DNA of 64,000 nt from an uncultured Dysgonomonas sp. (GCF_900079725.1 NZ_LT599032.1:5018054-5082053), one strand, 5' to 3'. Counted from the first letter of the stretch, positions 54,446-64,000 are shown. Program-made: numbers and translations. The notes: generated from the letters alone by a model not told the origin.

Positions 54446-56368
54446 ATGAAAAAATATATGATGGTCAATTTTCTTTTATTTAGTATCCTTATATCCTGTT
54501 CAACCTTAGGTTGCAAAGGGGATAGCGACAAAGAAATCGGGGGAGAAATACCTCCGGTAGTAGAATACAGTAACGATGATGATGGCAAGCCCCATCCACA
54601 GGGTTCTTTTAACTATGCCGGTATTGCAGAGCATCCCAGGCTGTTGTTTTCATCTGATGATGAGAAACTCCTGAAAGAGAACATACAGAAAAACAGGGAT
54701 TTGTTAGCTCTGCATGAATATGTTATCAGCCAGAGCAAGAGTATGTTAAATACTACTCCTGTTACACGTGTTATGGAGGGGAAAAGATTACTCGGAGTCT
54801 CAAGGACAGCACTTAAGCGAATCTTTTATTTATCCTATGCCTACCGGATGACCGGAGAAAACGCTTATCTGGTTCGTGCCGAACGAGAAATAAATGCTGT
54901 TTGCGAATTCACAGATTGGAATCCTTCCCACTTTCTCGATGTCGGAGAAATGGCACTTGGAGTAGCTATCGGTTACGACTGGTTGTATGATAAACTCGAT
55001 CCAAAAACCAGAAGCAATGCCAGAAAAGCATTGGTGTCGAAAGGCTTTGAACCCTCGAAAGTTGGAAGCTATAACTGGTTTTTAACGAACAAAGCTAACT
55101 GGAATCAGGTTTGCAATGCAGGCTTGTCTCTGGCTGCATTGGCTATTTATGAAGGTGTTAAAGCCGAATCGGTAGAGATAATAGAACGTTGTTTGGAAAG
55201 CATAAAATTGCCATTGGAGGCTTACGGCCCCGACGGAAATTATACAGAAGGTTATATGTATTGGAGTTATGGGACTGATTTTCAGACATTGTTATTATCT
55301 TCCTTCGAAACAGCACTCGGTTCGGATAAAAACTTTCATAAAACAGAAGGCTTTATGAAAACGGCAGAATATATGTTGTATATGTCCGGTACAGACGGGC
55401 TTTGCTTCAACTATGCAGATTCATACAACAATGAAACACCCAGACCTTCGATGTTTTGGTTTGCCCGCAAAAGTAATAACACATCTTTGCTTTACAAAGA
55501 AAAGCAAATGTTGGCCAAAGGTGCTTATCTCAAGTCTTTTGCCGAAGACAGATTATTACCGATGACATTAATCTATGCAAATATGGAGAGCTTCGAACAT
55601 ATATTACCACCCGGGAATAAAATTTGGGTAGGCTCCGGCGCTACTCCGGTAGCCATGGTACGTACATCATGGGGCGGATCAAACGACCAGTATGTCGGAG
55701 TGAAGGCGGGTAAAGCGTCGGAATCTCACGGTCATATGGATGCGGGGTCTTTTGTCTACGATGCTTTTGGTATAAGATGGGCGGCCGACCTGGGCATGCA
55801 ATCTTATGCTCCTCTGGAAGCAAAAGATGTTGATCTTTGGAATATGGGGCAGGACTCCCAAAGGTGGGATATATTCCGCTTGGGCAACAAATCACATAAT
55901 ACATTAATCGTTAATGATAAAAGGCATCTGGTAGACGGGATGTCTACAATTACAAAAGTTTATGATACCGATAAACGTCTGGGTGTTGATGTAGACCTCA
56001 CACCTGTCTTTAAGGATGATCTGAACAGTGCCAAAAGGACAATTACATTGATTGATGAAGACTATCTGAGTGTGGATGATATAATAACCACAAAAAATAA
56101 AAATACGACTATACGGTGGAATATGTTAACTACAGCAGATTGTACGATTGAGAATTCAAACACAATAAGATTGACAAAGAATGAAAAAATAATGTATTTC
56201 ACAGTGGATAGCAATACTCCGGTAACATTAAAAACGTGGTCTACCGACCCAGTGAATGAGTTTGATGAAGCGAATCCCGGCACAATGATAATTGGGTTTG
56301 AATGTGTATTACCGGAAATCTCGACTTATACATTTTCTGTTAAATTGGATCATACTCAGAATAGATGA
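54446..56368 (+). CDS. Heparinase II/III-fold polysaccharide lyase, lipoprotein
   Basis: A 640-residue lipoprotein (candidate lipid Cys17 or Cys22). An alpha/alpha toroid (about 60-370, with HPRLLFSSDDEKLL, GVAIGYDWLYDKL and NWNQVCNAGLSLAALAIYEG) is followed by the heparinase II/III-like beta-sandwich. The metal and catalytic segment is ESHGHMDAGSF (His428, His430), followed by GIRWAADLG and KSHNTLIVND. It cleaves uronic-acid glycosidic bonds by beta-elimination; the CAZy family cannot be fixed by eye. The next gene is a different lyase of the same fold. Confidence 0.85.
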   Translation: MKKYMMVNFLLFSILISCSTLGCKGDSDKEIGGEIPPVVEYSNDDDGKPHPQGSFNYAGIAEHPRLLFSSDDEKLLKENIQKNRDLLALHEYVISQSKSMLNTTPVTRVMEGKRLLGVSRTALKRIFYLSYAYRMTGENAYLVRAEREINAVCEFTDWNPSHFLDVGEMALGVAIGYDWLYDKLDPKTRSNARKALVSKGFEPSKVGSYNWFLTNKANWNQVCNAGLSLAALAIYEGVKAESVEIIERCLESIKLPLEAYGPDGNYTEGYMYWSYGTDFQTLLLSSFETALGSDKNFHKTEGFMKTAEYMLYMSGTDGLCFNYADSYNNETPRPSMFWFARKSNNTSLLYKEKQMLAKGAYLKSFAEDRLLPMTLIYANMESFEHILPPGNKIWVGSGATPVAMVRTSWGGSNDQYVGVKAGKASESHGHMDAGSFVYDAFGIRWAADLGMQSYAPLEAKDVDLWNMGQDSQRWDIFRLGNKSHNTLIVNDKRHLVDGMSTITKVYDTDKRLGVDVDLTPVFKDDLNSAKRTITLIDEDYLSVDDIITTKNKNTTIRWNMLTTADCTIENSNTIRLTKNEKIMYFTVDSNTPVTLKTWSTDPVNEFDEANPGTMIIGFECVLPEISTYTFSVKLDHTQNR

Positions 56369-58320
56369 TAAAATATAGAATAAAGATATTGATACTGCTT
56401 TTTTGTATCCTGCCACTTGTTACCAATGCGCAAGACGGGTTCTTTTCTTCGATACTGACAAGAGAAATTCTCGATAAGGAAATAGTACAACCCTCCGGCT
56501 TCAGGCCAATTCCTAAAGCCGGGGATGCACTATGGCAGCAAGTCCCTGAAGGCGTTAAGAATGCCTATATCAGAGAGGCTGAAAAGAACCTGAATAAACC
56601 CTGGGAAAGCATAGCAGCCACAGAGTTTATGGAATTCTATATTTCGGGGAACAGGATGAAGTATGAGTTTAAATTATTTGACCAGCGTTCCAGACTCGAA
56701 TTTGCCGTGATTGCAGAACTACTCGAAAATAAAGGAAGATTTGTTGATGAAATAATCAACGGCGTATGGAAAATTTGTGAAGAAACATGGTGGGGTGCTC
56801 CGGCTCATTATAAAACGGGAATGTTACCTGACAAAGAAGAGGCAATGTTTATCGATTTGTTCTTTTCCGAAACCGCGCAGATGCTATCGTGGGTCCACTA
56901 TCTGATGAAAGACCAATTGGACGAAAAATCCCCGGTTGTGAGCAAAAGGCTTGAATTGGAGATACAAACCCGGATGCTGGACGACTGCCTTCGTCAGGAC
57001 TTCTGGTGGAAAAGTAATAAAATGAACTGGGGAACCTGGATTACATCAAATTGGTTAATCTCTGTAATGCTGATAGAAACAGACAGGAATAAGCAACTGG
57101 ATGCGATACAACAAATCCTGAAAACAATGGATGGCTTTTATGAAGAATATCCTGACGATGGAGGATGCGATGAAGGACCCTCATATTGGAACAGAGCTGC
57201 AGCTTCCCTGTTCGAATCGATGGACTTGCTCCGGATGGCTTCTGATGGCAGAATTGATTTCTCTTCTGATGAAAAAATCAGGCAAATGGGCGCTTATTAT
57301 TGGAAAATGTATATTGCCGGTCTTTATTTCGTAAACTTTGCAGATGCTCGTCCCACTATTGTTCCCAATGTTAGCATTGTTTATCGGTTTGGGGAATATA
57401 TACATGATGATAGACTTGTCAATCTGGCCGGATATGTAGCTCATAGAGAGAATTATGATAGTGGAATATTTCCGAACAATGATTTTGTACTGTATAATGA
57501 TCGCCCTTTCCTTTACGGATTGGGAAGGCAATTGTTTTTATTAAATTTGATAGATGAAATAATGGCTGGAAATCCGGCTCCTCCTCTGGTGAAAAATACA
57601 TGGCAAAGTAATTTACAAATATTTACAGCAAGACAGTTCGACGAAAGTACCGATGGGTTTTATTTTGCAGCCAAAGGCGGACATAATGATGAAAGCCATA
57701 ATCATAACGATGTAGGAACCTTTAGCTTATACTCTTACGGACAACCGCTGCTTATCGATCTGGGGGTAGAGCAATATACAAAGTATACCTTCGGAAACAA
57801 CAGATATGATCTGTGGACTATGCAGTCGGCATATCACAACTTGCCTACAATCAACGGGATCATGCAAGAAGCGGGAAGGGAATTCAGCGCGCGGAATGTT
57901 AAAACGAGAATAAGTGATAAAGAGCAGTCTTTTTTTGTCGATATTGCCAAAGCATATTCCAAAGAAGCCAATGTGGATTTTTGGAACAGGACTATCACTC
58001 TTAAATCTTCGGGAGAATTTCTGGTTACAGAAGATTTCAATCTGTTGAAAGTCACAGGCGATTCTACTTTTATATCTTTAATGGTATATGGAGATGTATA
58101 CATTAATACCAACGGAGATATAACATTAACCTCTGATGATGGTAAAAGATATAGACTGACATATGATAAAAAGAAACTGAAACCTCAAAAAGCATATTAT
58201 GTAATAAAAGATCCGTGGTTAAAAGCCAGTTGGAAGAAAGGAGTCACAAGGATCAAATTGTTTTTGACAGGCCGGAATAAAAAAGATAAAACCACTTATA
58301 TACTAAAAGAAATTTTGTAA
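56365..58320 (+). CDS. Heparinase II/III-fold polysaccharide lyase
   Basis: A 651-residue secreted enzyme (signal peptide about 22 residues). The alpha/alpha toroid carries ICEETWWGAPAHYK and KMNWGTWITSNWL, followed by EEYPDDGGCDEGPSYWNRAA; the beta-sandwich has the catalytic GGHNDESHNHNDVGTF (His445, His447) and AYHNLPTING. The N-H-N-D-V signature differs from the H-G-H-M-D-A of the preceding lyase, so the two are distant paralogues. Possible relation to PL33-type enzymes is only a guess. It overlaps the previous gene by ATGA. Confidence 0.85.
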   Translation: MIKYRIKILILLFCILPLVTNAQDGFFSSILTREILDKEIVQPSGFRPIPKAGDALWQQVPEGVKNAYIREAEKNLNKPWESIAATEFMEFYISGNRMKYEFKLFDQRSRLEFAVIAELLENKGRFVDEIINGVWKICEETWWGAPAHYKTGMLPDKEEAMFIDLFFSETAQMLSWVHYLMKDQLDEKSPVVSKRLELEIQTRMLDDCLRQDFWWKSNKMNWGTWITSNWLISVMLIETDRNKQLDAIQQILKTMDGFYEEYPDDGGCDEGPSYWNRAAASLFESMDLLRMASDGRIDFSSDEKIRQMGAYYWKMYIAGLYFVNFADARPTIVPNVSIVYRFGEYIHDDRLVNLAGYVAHRENYDSGIFPNNDFVLYNDRPFLYGLGRQLFLLNLIDEIMAGNPAPPLVKNTWQSNLQIFTARQFDESTDGFYFAAKGGHNDESHNHNDVGTFSLYSYGQPLLIDLGVEQYTKYTFGNNRYDLWTMQSAYHNLPTINGIMQEAGREFSARNVKTRISDKEQSFFVDIAKAYSKEANVDFWNRTITLKSSGEFLVTEDFNLLKVTGDSTFISLMVYGDVYINTNGDITLTSDDGKRYRLTYDKKKLKPQKAYYVIKDPWLKASWKKGVTRIKLFLTGRNKKDKTTYILKEIL

Positions 58321-58340
58321 CCTAAAATCACTGAATAAAA

Positions 58341-59537
58341 ATGAAAAAAATAATTAGTTCAATAAGCATTTTATGCAGCCTCTTAGTTGTATTACTTTCA
58401 TGTGCCGATTCAAAGACTGAAATGCAAAAGACAATAGAAAAAGGACTGGACAGAGCCACTATTGCCTCTTTAGAAATGGCAAAATCGCTGGAAGGCAACA
58501 AACTTCTGCCTAAAACATTTGAAAACGGACAATTGGTTACATCCGATTCCAAATGGTGGTGTAGCGGCTTTTTTCCGGGGGTACTTTGGTATCTTTACGA
58601 AAACAATCCGACAGATGAATTAAAGAAATATGCCATTGATTATACCAATAGGGTCGAAGATCAAAAATATACAACGGATAATCATGACATAGGATTTATG
58701 ATTTATTGCAGTTTTGGAAATGGTCTGCGCATATTGGGTACAGATAGCTACAATGATGTAATAGTACAAGCCTCCCAATCATTATCTACCAGATATAAAG
58801 ATCATATCGGAGTAATCAGATCATGGGATTGGAATACAGATGTTTGGCAATACCCTGTTATCATAGATAATATGATGAACCTAGAAATGCTTATGTGGGC
58901 ATCTAGATATACAGGGGATTCGATATATGCAGATATAGCTAAAAGCCATGCAGATAAAACAATGAAAGAGCATTTCAGAGAAGATTACAGTTGTTTCCAT
59001 GTTGTAGATTATGATACAATAACAGGTGACAGCCGTCTCAAACAAACATGGCAGGGATACTCGGATACATCGTCATGGGCCAGAGGGCAGGCATGGGCTC
59101 TGTACGGATATAGTATGATGTATAGAGAAACCGGGGATGATAAATATTTAAATCAAGCGGAAAGAATCGCAGATTTCATCATACATCACCCTAATATGCC
59201 TAAAGACGGTATTCCTTACTGGGACTTTAATGCCCCCAATATACCCGATGAAAAAAGAGATGCATCGGCTGCTGCTGTAATGGCATCTGCATTTATAGAG
59301 TTAAGTCAGCAAACAAAGGATAACAAACTTTCTGAGTTATACTTAAATACAGCCGGAAAACAACTGATCACGCTCACTTCCGATGAATATCTGGCAGAAC
59401 CAGGGACTAATGGCAATTTTATACTAAAACATAGTGTCGGCGCTATTCCCAGAGATCAGGAGATAGATGTACCCCTTACTTATGCGGACTATTATTATGT
59501 GGAAGCATTGATGAGGTATAAGAAACTGGAGTTATAA
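58341..59537 (+). CDS. Unsaturated glucuronyl hydrolase, GH88
   Basis: A 398-residue lipoprotein (lipobox LLSC, about Cys21) of GH88. The (alpha/alpha)6 barrel carries TDNHDIGFMIYCSFGNGL (acidic residues near 113-116) and VIIDNMMNLEMLMWAS (Asp176), matching the two catalytic Asp regions of the family. Other marks are TWQGYSDTSSWARGQAWALYGY and GIPYWDFNAP. It removes the 4,5-unsaturated uronic acid left by the lyases. This is the last gene of the SusC-GH88 operon. Confidence 0.93.
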   Translation: MKKIISSISILCSLLVVLLSCADSKTEMQKTIEKGLDRATIASLEMAKSLEGNKLLPKTFENGQLVTSDSKWWCSGFFPGVLWYLYENNPTDELKKYAIDYTNRVEDQKYTTDNHDIGFMIYCSFGNGLRILGTDSYNDVIVQASQSLSTRYKDHIGVIRSWDWNTDVWQYPVIIDNMMNLEMLMWASRYTGDSIYADIAKSHADKTMKEHFREDYSCFHVVDYDTITGDSRLKQTWQGYSDTSSWARGQAWALYGYSMMYRETGDDKYLNQAERIADFIIHHPNMPKDGIPYWDFNAPNIPDEKRDASAAAVMASAFIELSQQTKDNKLSELYLNTAGKQLITLTSDEYLAEPGTNGNFILKHSVGAIPRDQEIDVPLTYADYYYVEALMRYKKLEL

Positions 59538-59606
59538 GAATATGTTCCTGTAAACTTAAACGGTGACTAAGTCTTTGATGTCAAACTATATGGATAAATT
59601 GGAAAT

Positions 59607-62600
59607 ATGAAACATTCGTATAGAATATTGCTTTTATCTTTTTTTTGTTTATTTCTCATTGTTCCTGAGACGCTCAGGGGAAGAGAGAATAAGAAATACT
59701 ATTTCAAAAGGATTGACAATTCCATGGGATTGTCGCAGAATACTGTTACCTGTATTTTGCAGGACAAGTTAGGGTTCATGTGGTTTGGCACAAAAGACGG
59801 ATTGAATAAATATGATGGGCATTCGTTCTCTATATTCAGACAAAGAATAGGAGATGAGGACAGTATCAAAGACAATTTTATAACAGTACTATGTGAGGCC
59901 CGCAATGAATATAAATTATGGATAGGCACCTCCAACGGTATCTATATCTATGATATGCAAAAAGAGACATTTACCCACTTCATTGTGGGAAATTCCGATA
60001 TCAATATCAATTGTCCTATCAACGATATCCAATACGATAATAATGGAATCTTATGGATTGCAACGCAAGGGCAAGGCCTGTTCAGTTATGATGAAAAACA
60101 GAATATTTTAAAAAGGCACTTGTTAGGAGAATTGAACGAAAAGAGCGATATAAGGTCTCTGGAACTCGACTCGAGAGGTTTTTTGTGGTTTTCTATAAAT
60201 GATGCGGGACTTTTCTTTTCTAAGGATAACCTGATCACAATATCCCGCTTCACCCATGATGATATAGATCATCTGATATCAGCAGGAGCTATCTATGATA
60301 CGATGATAGGGACTAACAATCACCTGTATATCATATCAGGGCGGTATGGTCTTTTCGAAATCAATATTATCAGCCAGAAGGTGAAGAAACTACTGGACCC
60401 TAATATCAATGGCAACAAAGTTTTCATGCGGAAAGTCACTCAGTTTTCTGAGAATGAACTTTGGATCGGAGCCGAGTCCGGAATTTTAATCTACAATACA
60501 GAAACATCGAAATGCATACATTTCAAGCATGAGTTAGGAGATCCGTATTCGCTATCAGATAATGCTATACATAGCCTGTACAAAGATAAAGATGGTAATA
60601 TGTGGATTGGGACGTACTTTGGTGGTGTTAATTTTTACTCTACCCAATCGTCACTGTTCGATAAATATTACCGGATTCCGGGCAAAGGAGGCCTGTCCGG
60701 GGAAAGAGTACGTGAATTTCGTGAAGCTCCTGACGGCAATATCTGGATAGGAACCGAAGATGGAGGATTGAATCTTTTTTCGCCAAATACGACAATGAAG
60801 TTCACACCTTTCCTGAAAGATAAACTTCATTACAATATTCATGCCCTGTATCATGACAGAGATAACTATCTGTGGGTAGGAACTTTTTCGGAAGGACTAT
60901 ATGAGGTAGATTTGAGTACGAATGCTGTGACTCATTACAAAAAAGGAAGAAGTACCCACGATTTGAAAGATAATACCGTATATGAGTTATTTAAAGATAA
61001 GGAAGGCATATTTTGGATTGGAACGGGAGCGGGACTCCAAATCTTTGATGAAAAGCTGAAGAAATTTACAACAATAGAAGATTTAGGGCTGAATCTGATA
61101 AGGGATATTGCAGAAGGTAAAAATGGCAACCTTTATTGTGCAACTGCAATCAACGGACTGTTTTGTTACAACAGGGTAAATCAGAAATGGACGAACTTTT
61201 CCTACCAGATAGGGGACACGACCAGCCTTCCGCACAATAATGTACTAAGTATTTTCATCGATAGCAAAGATCAGCTTTGGGTGACGACACAAGGAGGAGG
61301 CTTTGCCCGCTTTAACGAGAAAAATGGCACATTCAACAGATTCTCCACATACAACAAGTTACCAAACGATGTTGCTTATGAAATTCTCGAAGATGATAAA
61401 GGCTTATTTTGGATTTCTACCAATGAGGGCCTGATCCACTTTAACCCCGAATCGGGAGAGTTTTTTACTTATTCTTATGACGATGGTTTATTATCGAAAC
61501 AGTTTAACTATAAATCTGCACTTAGAGCCGATAATGGAATGTTCTATTTTGGCTCTTTAAACGGATTCATTTCCTTCAATCCTAACGATACTTATCAGGA
61601 TAATATAAAGCCGAATGTTGTGTTGACTGACTTCTTGTTATTCAACAGAAAGGTTAAAATAGAAGGCGCTGACTCTCCGCTGAAAGAAAGTATAATGTTT
61701 ACCGATGAGATCAGATTAGATTATCATCAAAACTATTTCACATTAAAATTCGCTGATCTGAATTATCAGAGGACTAAGCATAATCAGTATTTATATAAAC
61801 TGGAAGGATACGATGAGGAATGGTTATCTACAAACGAAAGTTATACAATAAATTATCCCAATGTCAGACCCGGAAAATATAACTTTAGATTGAAGCTGCC
61901 GGAAGTCTCTGATGCTGACCTGATATATCTGCCGATAGAGATTTTACCGCCTTGGTGGGAATCTAACCTTGCATACTGTTTCTATTTGGCTTTCGTTGTG
62001 CTTGTGGTATATGGAACCTATAAATATCTGTCAAAGCAAAATATGCTCAAAGCAAGGCAACGCCTGAGGCTTTACGAACAAGAGAAAGAAAGAGAAGTGT
62101 ATACTGCTAAAATAGACTTTTTCACAGACATCGCGCATGAGATACGTACTCCGTTGACGCTAATCAAGTCACCTCTGGAAAATATCATAAAAAATAAGGA
62201 TGTATCTGATGATATGAGAGACGATCTGGAAGTAATTGATAAAAATGCGAATCGGTTACAGGACTTGACAAATCAGCTTCTCGATTTTAGGAAAATAGAG
62301 AAACAACGCTTCCATTTAACCTTTGCCCGCTATGATATAATTAAGCTTATAAATGATGTGCTGGTTCGATTTAATCAGGTTATAAAATTAAAAAACATAC
62401 TATTAAATATTGAATTACCATCCGAACCGTTTTATGCCTATGTAGATAAGGAATCGGTAACCAAAATTATAAGTAATTTATTAACTAATGCAATTAAAAA
62501 TACCGATACTTACATCACTGTTGAGCTTCACAGAGAAAGTATAAAAGAAGAAGGTTGTTTTGATCTGGTAGTAAAAAATGACGGGGAAATTATTCCGGCT

Positions 62601-63653
62601 AACCAAAGGGAAGAGATATTTAAACCTTTTGTTCAATACAAAAGTACGGCTTCGGCATTGAAAGCCGGAACAGGACTTGGGCTGACATTATCCCGCTCAC
62701 TGGCCGAATTACATCAGGGCTTTCTTGCGATGGACACTGTAGACGATGCAAACAGTTTTCGTCTCACAATTCCATTATTGCAGGAATGGGTGAATAAAAA
62801 TGATGGCACTGTCAGGGAAAATTTATCAATCCCCAATTATCAGTATTCGGCAGAAGATGAACGTAAGCAAATTAATATTTTGATTGTAGAAGACGATCTG
62901 GATTTATTGGCATACATTTCCAAGTTGCTATCTCCCTATTATAATATACTTACCGCTACTGATGGCATCAAGGCTCTGGAAGTGCTCGAAAAAGAGATTG
63001 TTAATCTCATTATAACCGATATAATGATGCCTAATATAGATGGATATGAATTGTGTAAAGACATTAGAATGAACCTCTTTTTTAGCCATATTCCAATAGT
63101 TTTTCTCTCTGCTAAAAATTCTTTATCATCTAAAATCGAGGGTTTAGATTCCGGCGCGGATGCCTATATTGAAAAACCGTTTTCGAATGAATTCCTGATG
63201 GCGACAGTCTCAAATTTACTGGCAAACAGAAATAAGATGATCGAGGCCTTTAAGCGTTCGGCATATACATCAATAAGTGAAACTGCATTTTCTAAAACGG
63301 ATGAAGCCTTTATGAAGACAGTCAACAAAGTGATTGAAGAAAATCTGGGAAATCCTGAGTTTAGCCAAGATGATTTTGCTGCGGCATTAAATATGAGTAA
63401 ATCAAGTTTGTACAGAAAAACAAAAGGATTATTTGATGTTTCGCCAAACGATTTTATTCGTATCAAAAGGATAAAAAAGGCAGCACAGTTATTTGATCAG
63501 AAAGAAGACAGTGTATCGGAAGTATGTTATACTGTCGGATTTAGTTCTCCATCGTATTTCTCAAAATGTTTTTATCGTCAGTTCAATTTAACGCCTAAAG
63601 AATATATTGATGCGGTTTCCTCGAGGTCTAAGTTGAATTCAGATCAGGAATAA
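59607..63653 (+). CDS. Hybrid two-component system regulator (HTCS)
   Basis: A 1348-residue single-chain sensor-regulator. Order: signal/TM start, many two-component-propeller repeats (about 35-690, for example DKLGFMWFGTKDGLNKYDG), a Y_Y_Y domain (to about 780), a membrane helix (about 790-810), a histidine kinase with FFTDIAHEIRTPLTLIK (His844) and an ATPase part (GTGLGLTLS), a response-regulator receiver with LIITDIMMPNIDGYE (Asp1138), and an AraC helix-turn-helix C-terminus. It senses a glycan fragment in the periplasm and activates the adjacent locus. All domains are intact. It starts 69 bases after GH88. Confidence 0.96.
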   Translation: MKHSYRILLLSFFCLFLIVPETLRGRENKKYYFKRIDNSMGLSQNTVTCILQDKLGFMWFGTKDGLNKYDGHSFSIFRQRIGDEDSIKDNFITVLCEARNEYKLWIGTSNGIYIYDMQKETFTHFIVGNSDININCPINDIQYDNNGILWIATQGQGLFSYDEKQNILKRHLLGELNEKSDIRSLELDSRGFLWFSINDAGLFFSKDNLITISRFTHDDIDHLISAGAIYDTMIGTNNHLYIISGRYGLFEINIISQKVKKLLDPNINGNKVFMRKVTQFSENELWIGAESGILIYNTETSKCIHFKHELGDPYSLSDNAIHSLYKDKDGNMWIGTYFGGVNFYSTQSSLFDKYYRIPGKGGLSGERVREFREAPDGNIWIGTEDGGLNLFSPNTTMKFTPFLKDKLHYNIHALYHDRDNYLWVGTFSEGLYEVDLSTNAVTHYKKGRSTHDLKDNTVYELFKDKEGIFWIGTGAGLQIFDEKLKKFTTIEDLGLNLIRDIAEGKNGNLYCATAINGLFCYNRVNQKWTNFSYQIGDTTSLPHNNVLSIFIDSKDQLWVTTQGGGFARFNEKNGTFNRFSTYNKLPNDVAYEILEDDKGLFWISTNEGLIHFNPESGEFFTYSYDDGLLSKQFNYKSALRADNGMFYFGSLNGFISFNPNDTYQDNIKPNVVLTDFLLFNRKVKIEGADSPLKESIMFTDEIRLDYHQNYFTLKFADLNYQRTKHNQYLYKLEGYDEEWLSTNESYTINYPNVRPGKYNFRLKLPEVSDADLIYLPIEILPPWWESNLAYCFYLAFVVLVVYGTYKYLSKQNMLKARQRLRLYEQEKEREVYTAKIDFFTDIAHEIRTPLTLIKSPLENIIKNKDVSDDMRDDLEVIDKNANRLQDLTNQLLDFRKIEKQRFHLTFARYDIIKLINDVLVRFNQVIKLKNILLNIELPSEPFYAYVDKESVTKIISNLLTNAIKNTDTYITVELHRESIKEEGCFDLVVKNDGEIIPANQREEIFKPFVQYKSTASALKAGTGLGLTLSRSLAELHQGFLAMDTVDDANSFRLTIPLLQEWVNKNDGTVRENLSIPNYQYSAEDERKQINILIVEDDLDLLAYISKLLSPYYNILTATDGIKALEVLEKEIVNLIITDIMMPNIDGYELCKDIRMNLFFSHIPIVFLSAKNSLSSKIEGLDSGADAYIEKPFSNEFLMATVSNLLANRNKMIEAFKRSAYTSISETAFSKTDEAFMKTVNKVIEENLGNPEFSQDDFAAALNMSKSSLYRKTKGLFDVSPNDFIRIKRIKKAAQLFDQKEDSVSEVCYTVGFSSPSYFSKCFYRQFNLTPKEYIDAVSSRSKLNSDQE

Positions 63654-63759
63654 AAAATTAACAAACCTCTGATTATCTCATATTCAATAAATAAATCAGG
63701 GTCTAATGTTAATTATTGAAACTGCTCTTCATCAAGGTTCTTTATTTAAATAATATTAA

Positions 63760-63767
63760 TATCTTTG
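63760..63767 (+). promoter_or_regulatory. Promoter of the riboswitch transcript
   Basis: TATCTTTG at 63760-63767 fits the -7 consensus. Transcription would start near 63774, at the beginning of the cobalamin riboswitch. Confidence 0.6.
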
Positions 63768-63774
63768 CACTCAG

Positions 63775-64000
63775 ATTTTGGTGTCATGTTTCCGTATCCT
63801 CGGAAAAATGATGAAAAGGGAATCAGGTGTAAGTCCTGAACAGACCCGCTGCTGTAAGCTCTATTCAGTAAACAGTTAACAATGTTTCTGAAAAAAGTCT
63901 TCGAACAATACCAAATACCACTGATTGACAGTAATCAGTCTTCAGTCAACCGTTATCAATCTTATTGTTAACTGTTCACTGTTCACTGTTCACTGAATGT
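63775..64000 (+). ncRNA. Cobalamin (AdoCbl) riboswitch, cut by window edge
   Basis: The conserved core is present: GGTGTCAT near the start, AAAAGGGAATCAGGTG, TAAGTCCTGAACAGACCCGC and TGCTGTAAGCTC (63843-63861 region). Such riboswitches repress B12 uptake or synthesis genes in cobalamin; the controlled gene lies beyond the window. After the CTGTAA element an extended arm begins: ATTCAGT (63863-63869) pairs with ACTGAAT (63992-63998), and AACAGTTAACAAT (63871-63883) pairs with ATTGTTAACTGTT (63964-63976). The 3' conserved part (kissing loop side) is not reached. Confidence 0.9.
63973..63993 (+). repeat. Tandem TGTTCAC heptanucleotide inside the riboswitch arm
   Basis: Three perfect copies of TGTTCAC (63973-63979, 63980-63986, 63987-63993). 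The second and third form an unpaired bulge on the 3' side of the extended arm. Change in copy number would alter the arm in steps of seven bases. Confidence 0.9.

Overview
The window comes from a Bacteroidales chromosome, and the gene families fit Dysgonomonas or a close relative. The grounds are a SusC/SusD locus with a one-protein hybrid two-component regulator, Bacteroidetes-type promoters (TAnnTTTG at -7), many secreted proteins with Bacteroidetes-restricted domains, and AT-rich spacers. The genus is an inference; no rRNA or tRNA gene was seen.

Layout. 1-5.4 kb: the distal end of a prophage on the + strand (two related virion proteins, small structural proteins, a beta-helix tail protein, then holin, amidase endolysin and a spanin-like lipoprotein). 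5.4-8.7 kb: a repeat remnant, a broken VOC-family gene, a sugar acetyltransferase, a HipA-like kinase/DUF3037 pair and two small genes. 8.7-11.7 kb: a (GA)31 tract and a large surface protein. 12.0-14.4 kb: a phage replication-like module on the - strand. 14.8-17.2 kb: a three-gene SRPBCC-VOC-SRPBCC cassette bracketed by two related repeat elements whose outer ends are inverted. 17.3-23.5 kb: cell-wall and envelope genes, plus a two-gene unit encoding a membrane protein with a GAF-like C-terminus. 23.6-25.4 kb: a two-gene islet (DUF3800 protein and a possible BECR-type nuclease) between perfect 100-bp direct repeats. 25.3-30.5 kb: membrane protein, acetyltransferases, CDGSH protein, GH29 fucosidase, methyltransferase. 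30.7-31.7 kb: three small genes, the last like a phage terminase small subunit. 31.8-38.9 kb: antiporter, tandem WG-repeat lipoproteins, a FISUMP surface protein, a YdeI/DUF1905 protein. 39.2-45.4 kb: a TonB siderophore receptor, an esterase and a PepSY membrane protein, which together look like ferric-siderophore use, then a DUF418 protein. 45.5-47.5 kb: an outer-membrane barrel and an AraC regulator. 47.7-63.7 kb: a polysaccharide utilisation locus (SusC, SusD, beta-helix protein, two different heparinase II/III-fold lyases, GH88, hybrid regulator). From 63.8 kb: a cobalamin riboswitch running off the right edge.

How the parts work together. The utilisation locus has a full logic for one uronic-acid polysaccharide: binding and import by SusC/D, depolymerisation by two lyases, removal of the unsaturated uronate by GH88, and induction by the hybrid regulator sensing a fragment in the periplasm. 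No sulfatase is present, which points to an unsulfated or low-sulfate substrate. The iron genes likewise form a receptor, hydrolase and reductase-like set.

The best candidates for something undescribed are the DUF3800 islet in its 100-bp repeats, the composite repeat element around the SRPBCC/VOC cassette, the hairpins built from repeated short words in many spacers, and the riboswitch arm that contains a tandem heptanucleotide. All family assignments were made by reading the sequence; no database search was run.
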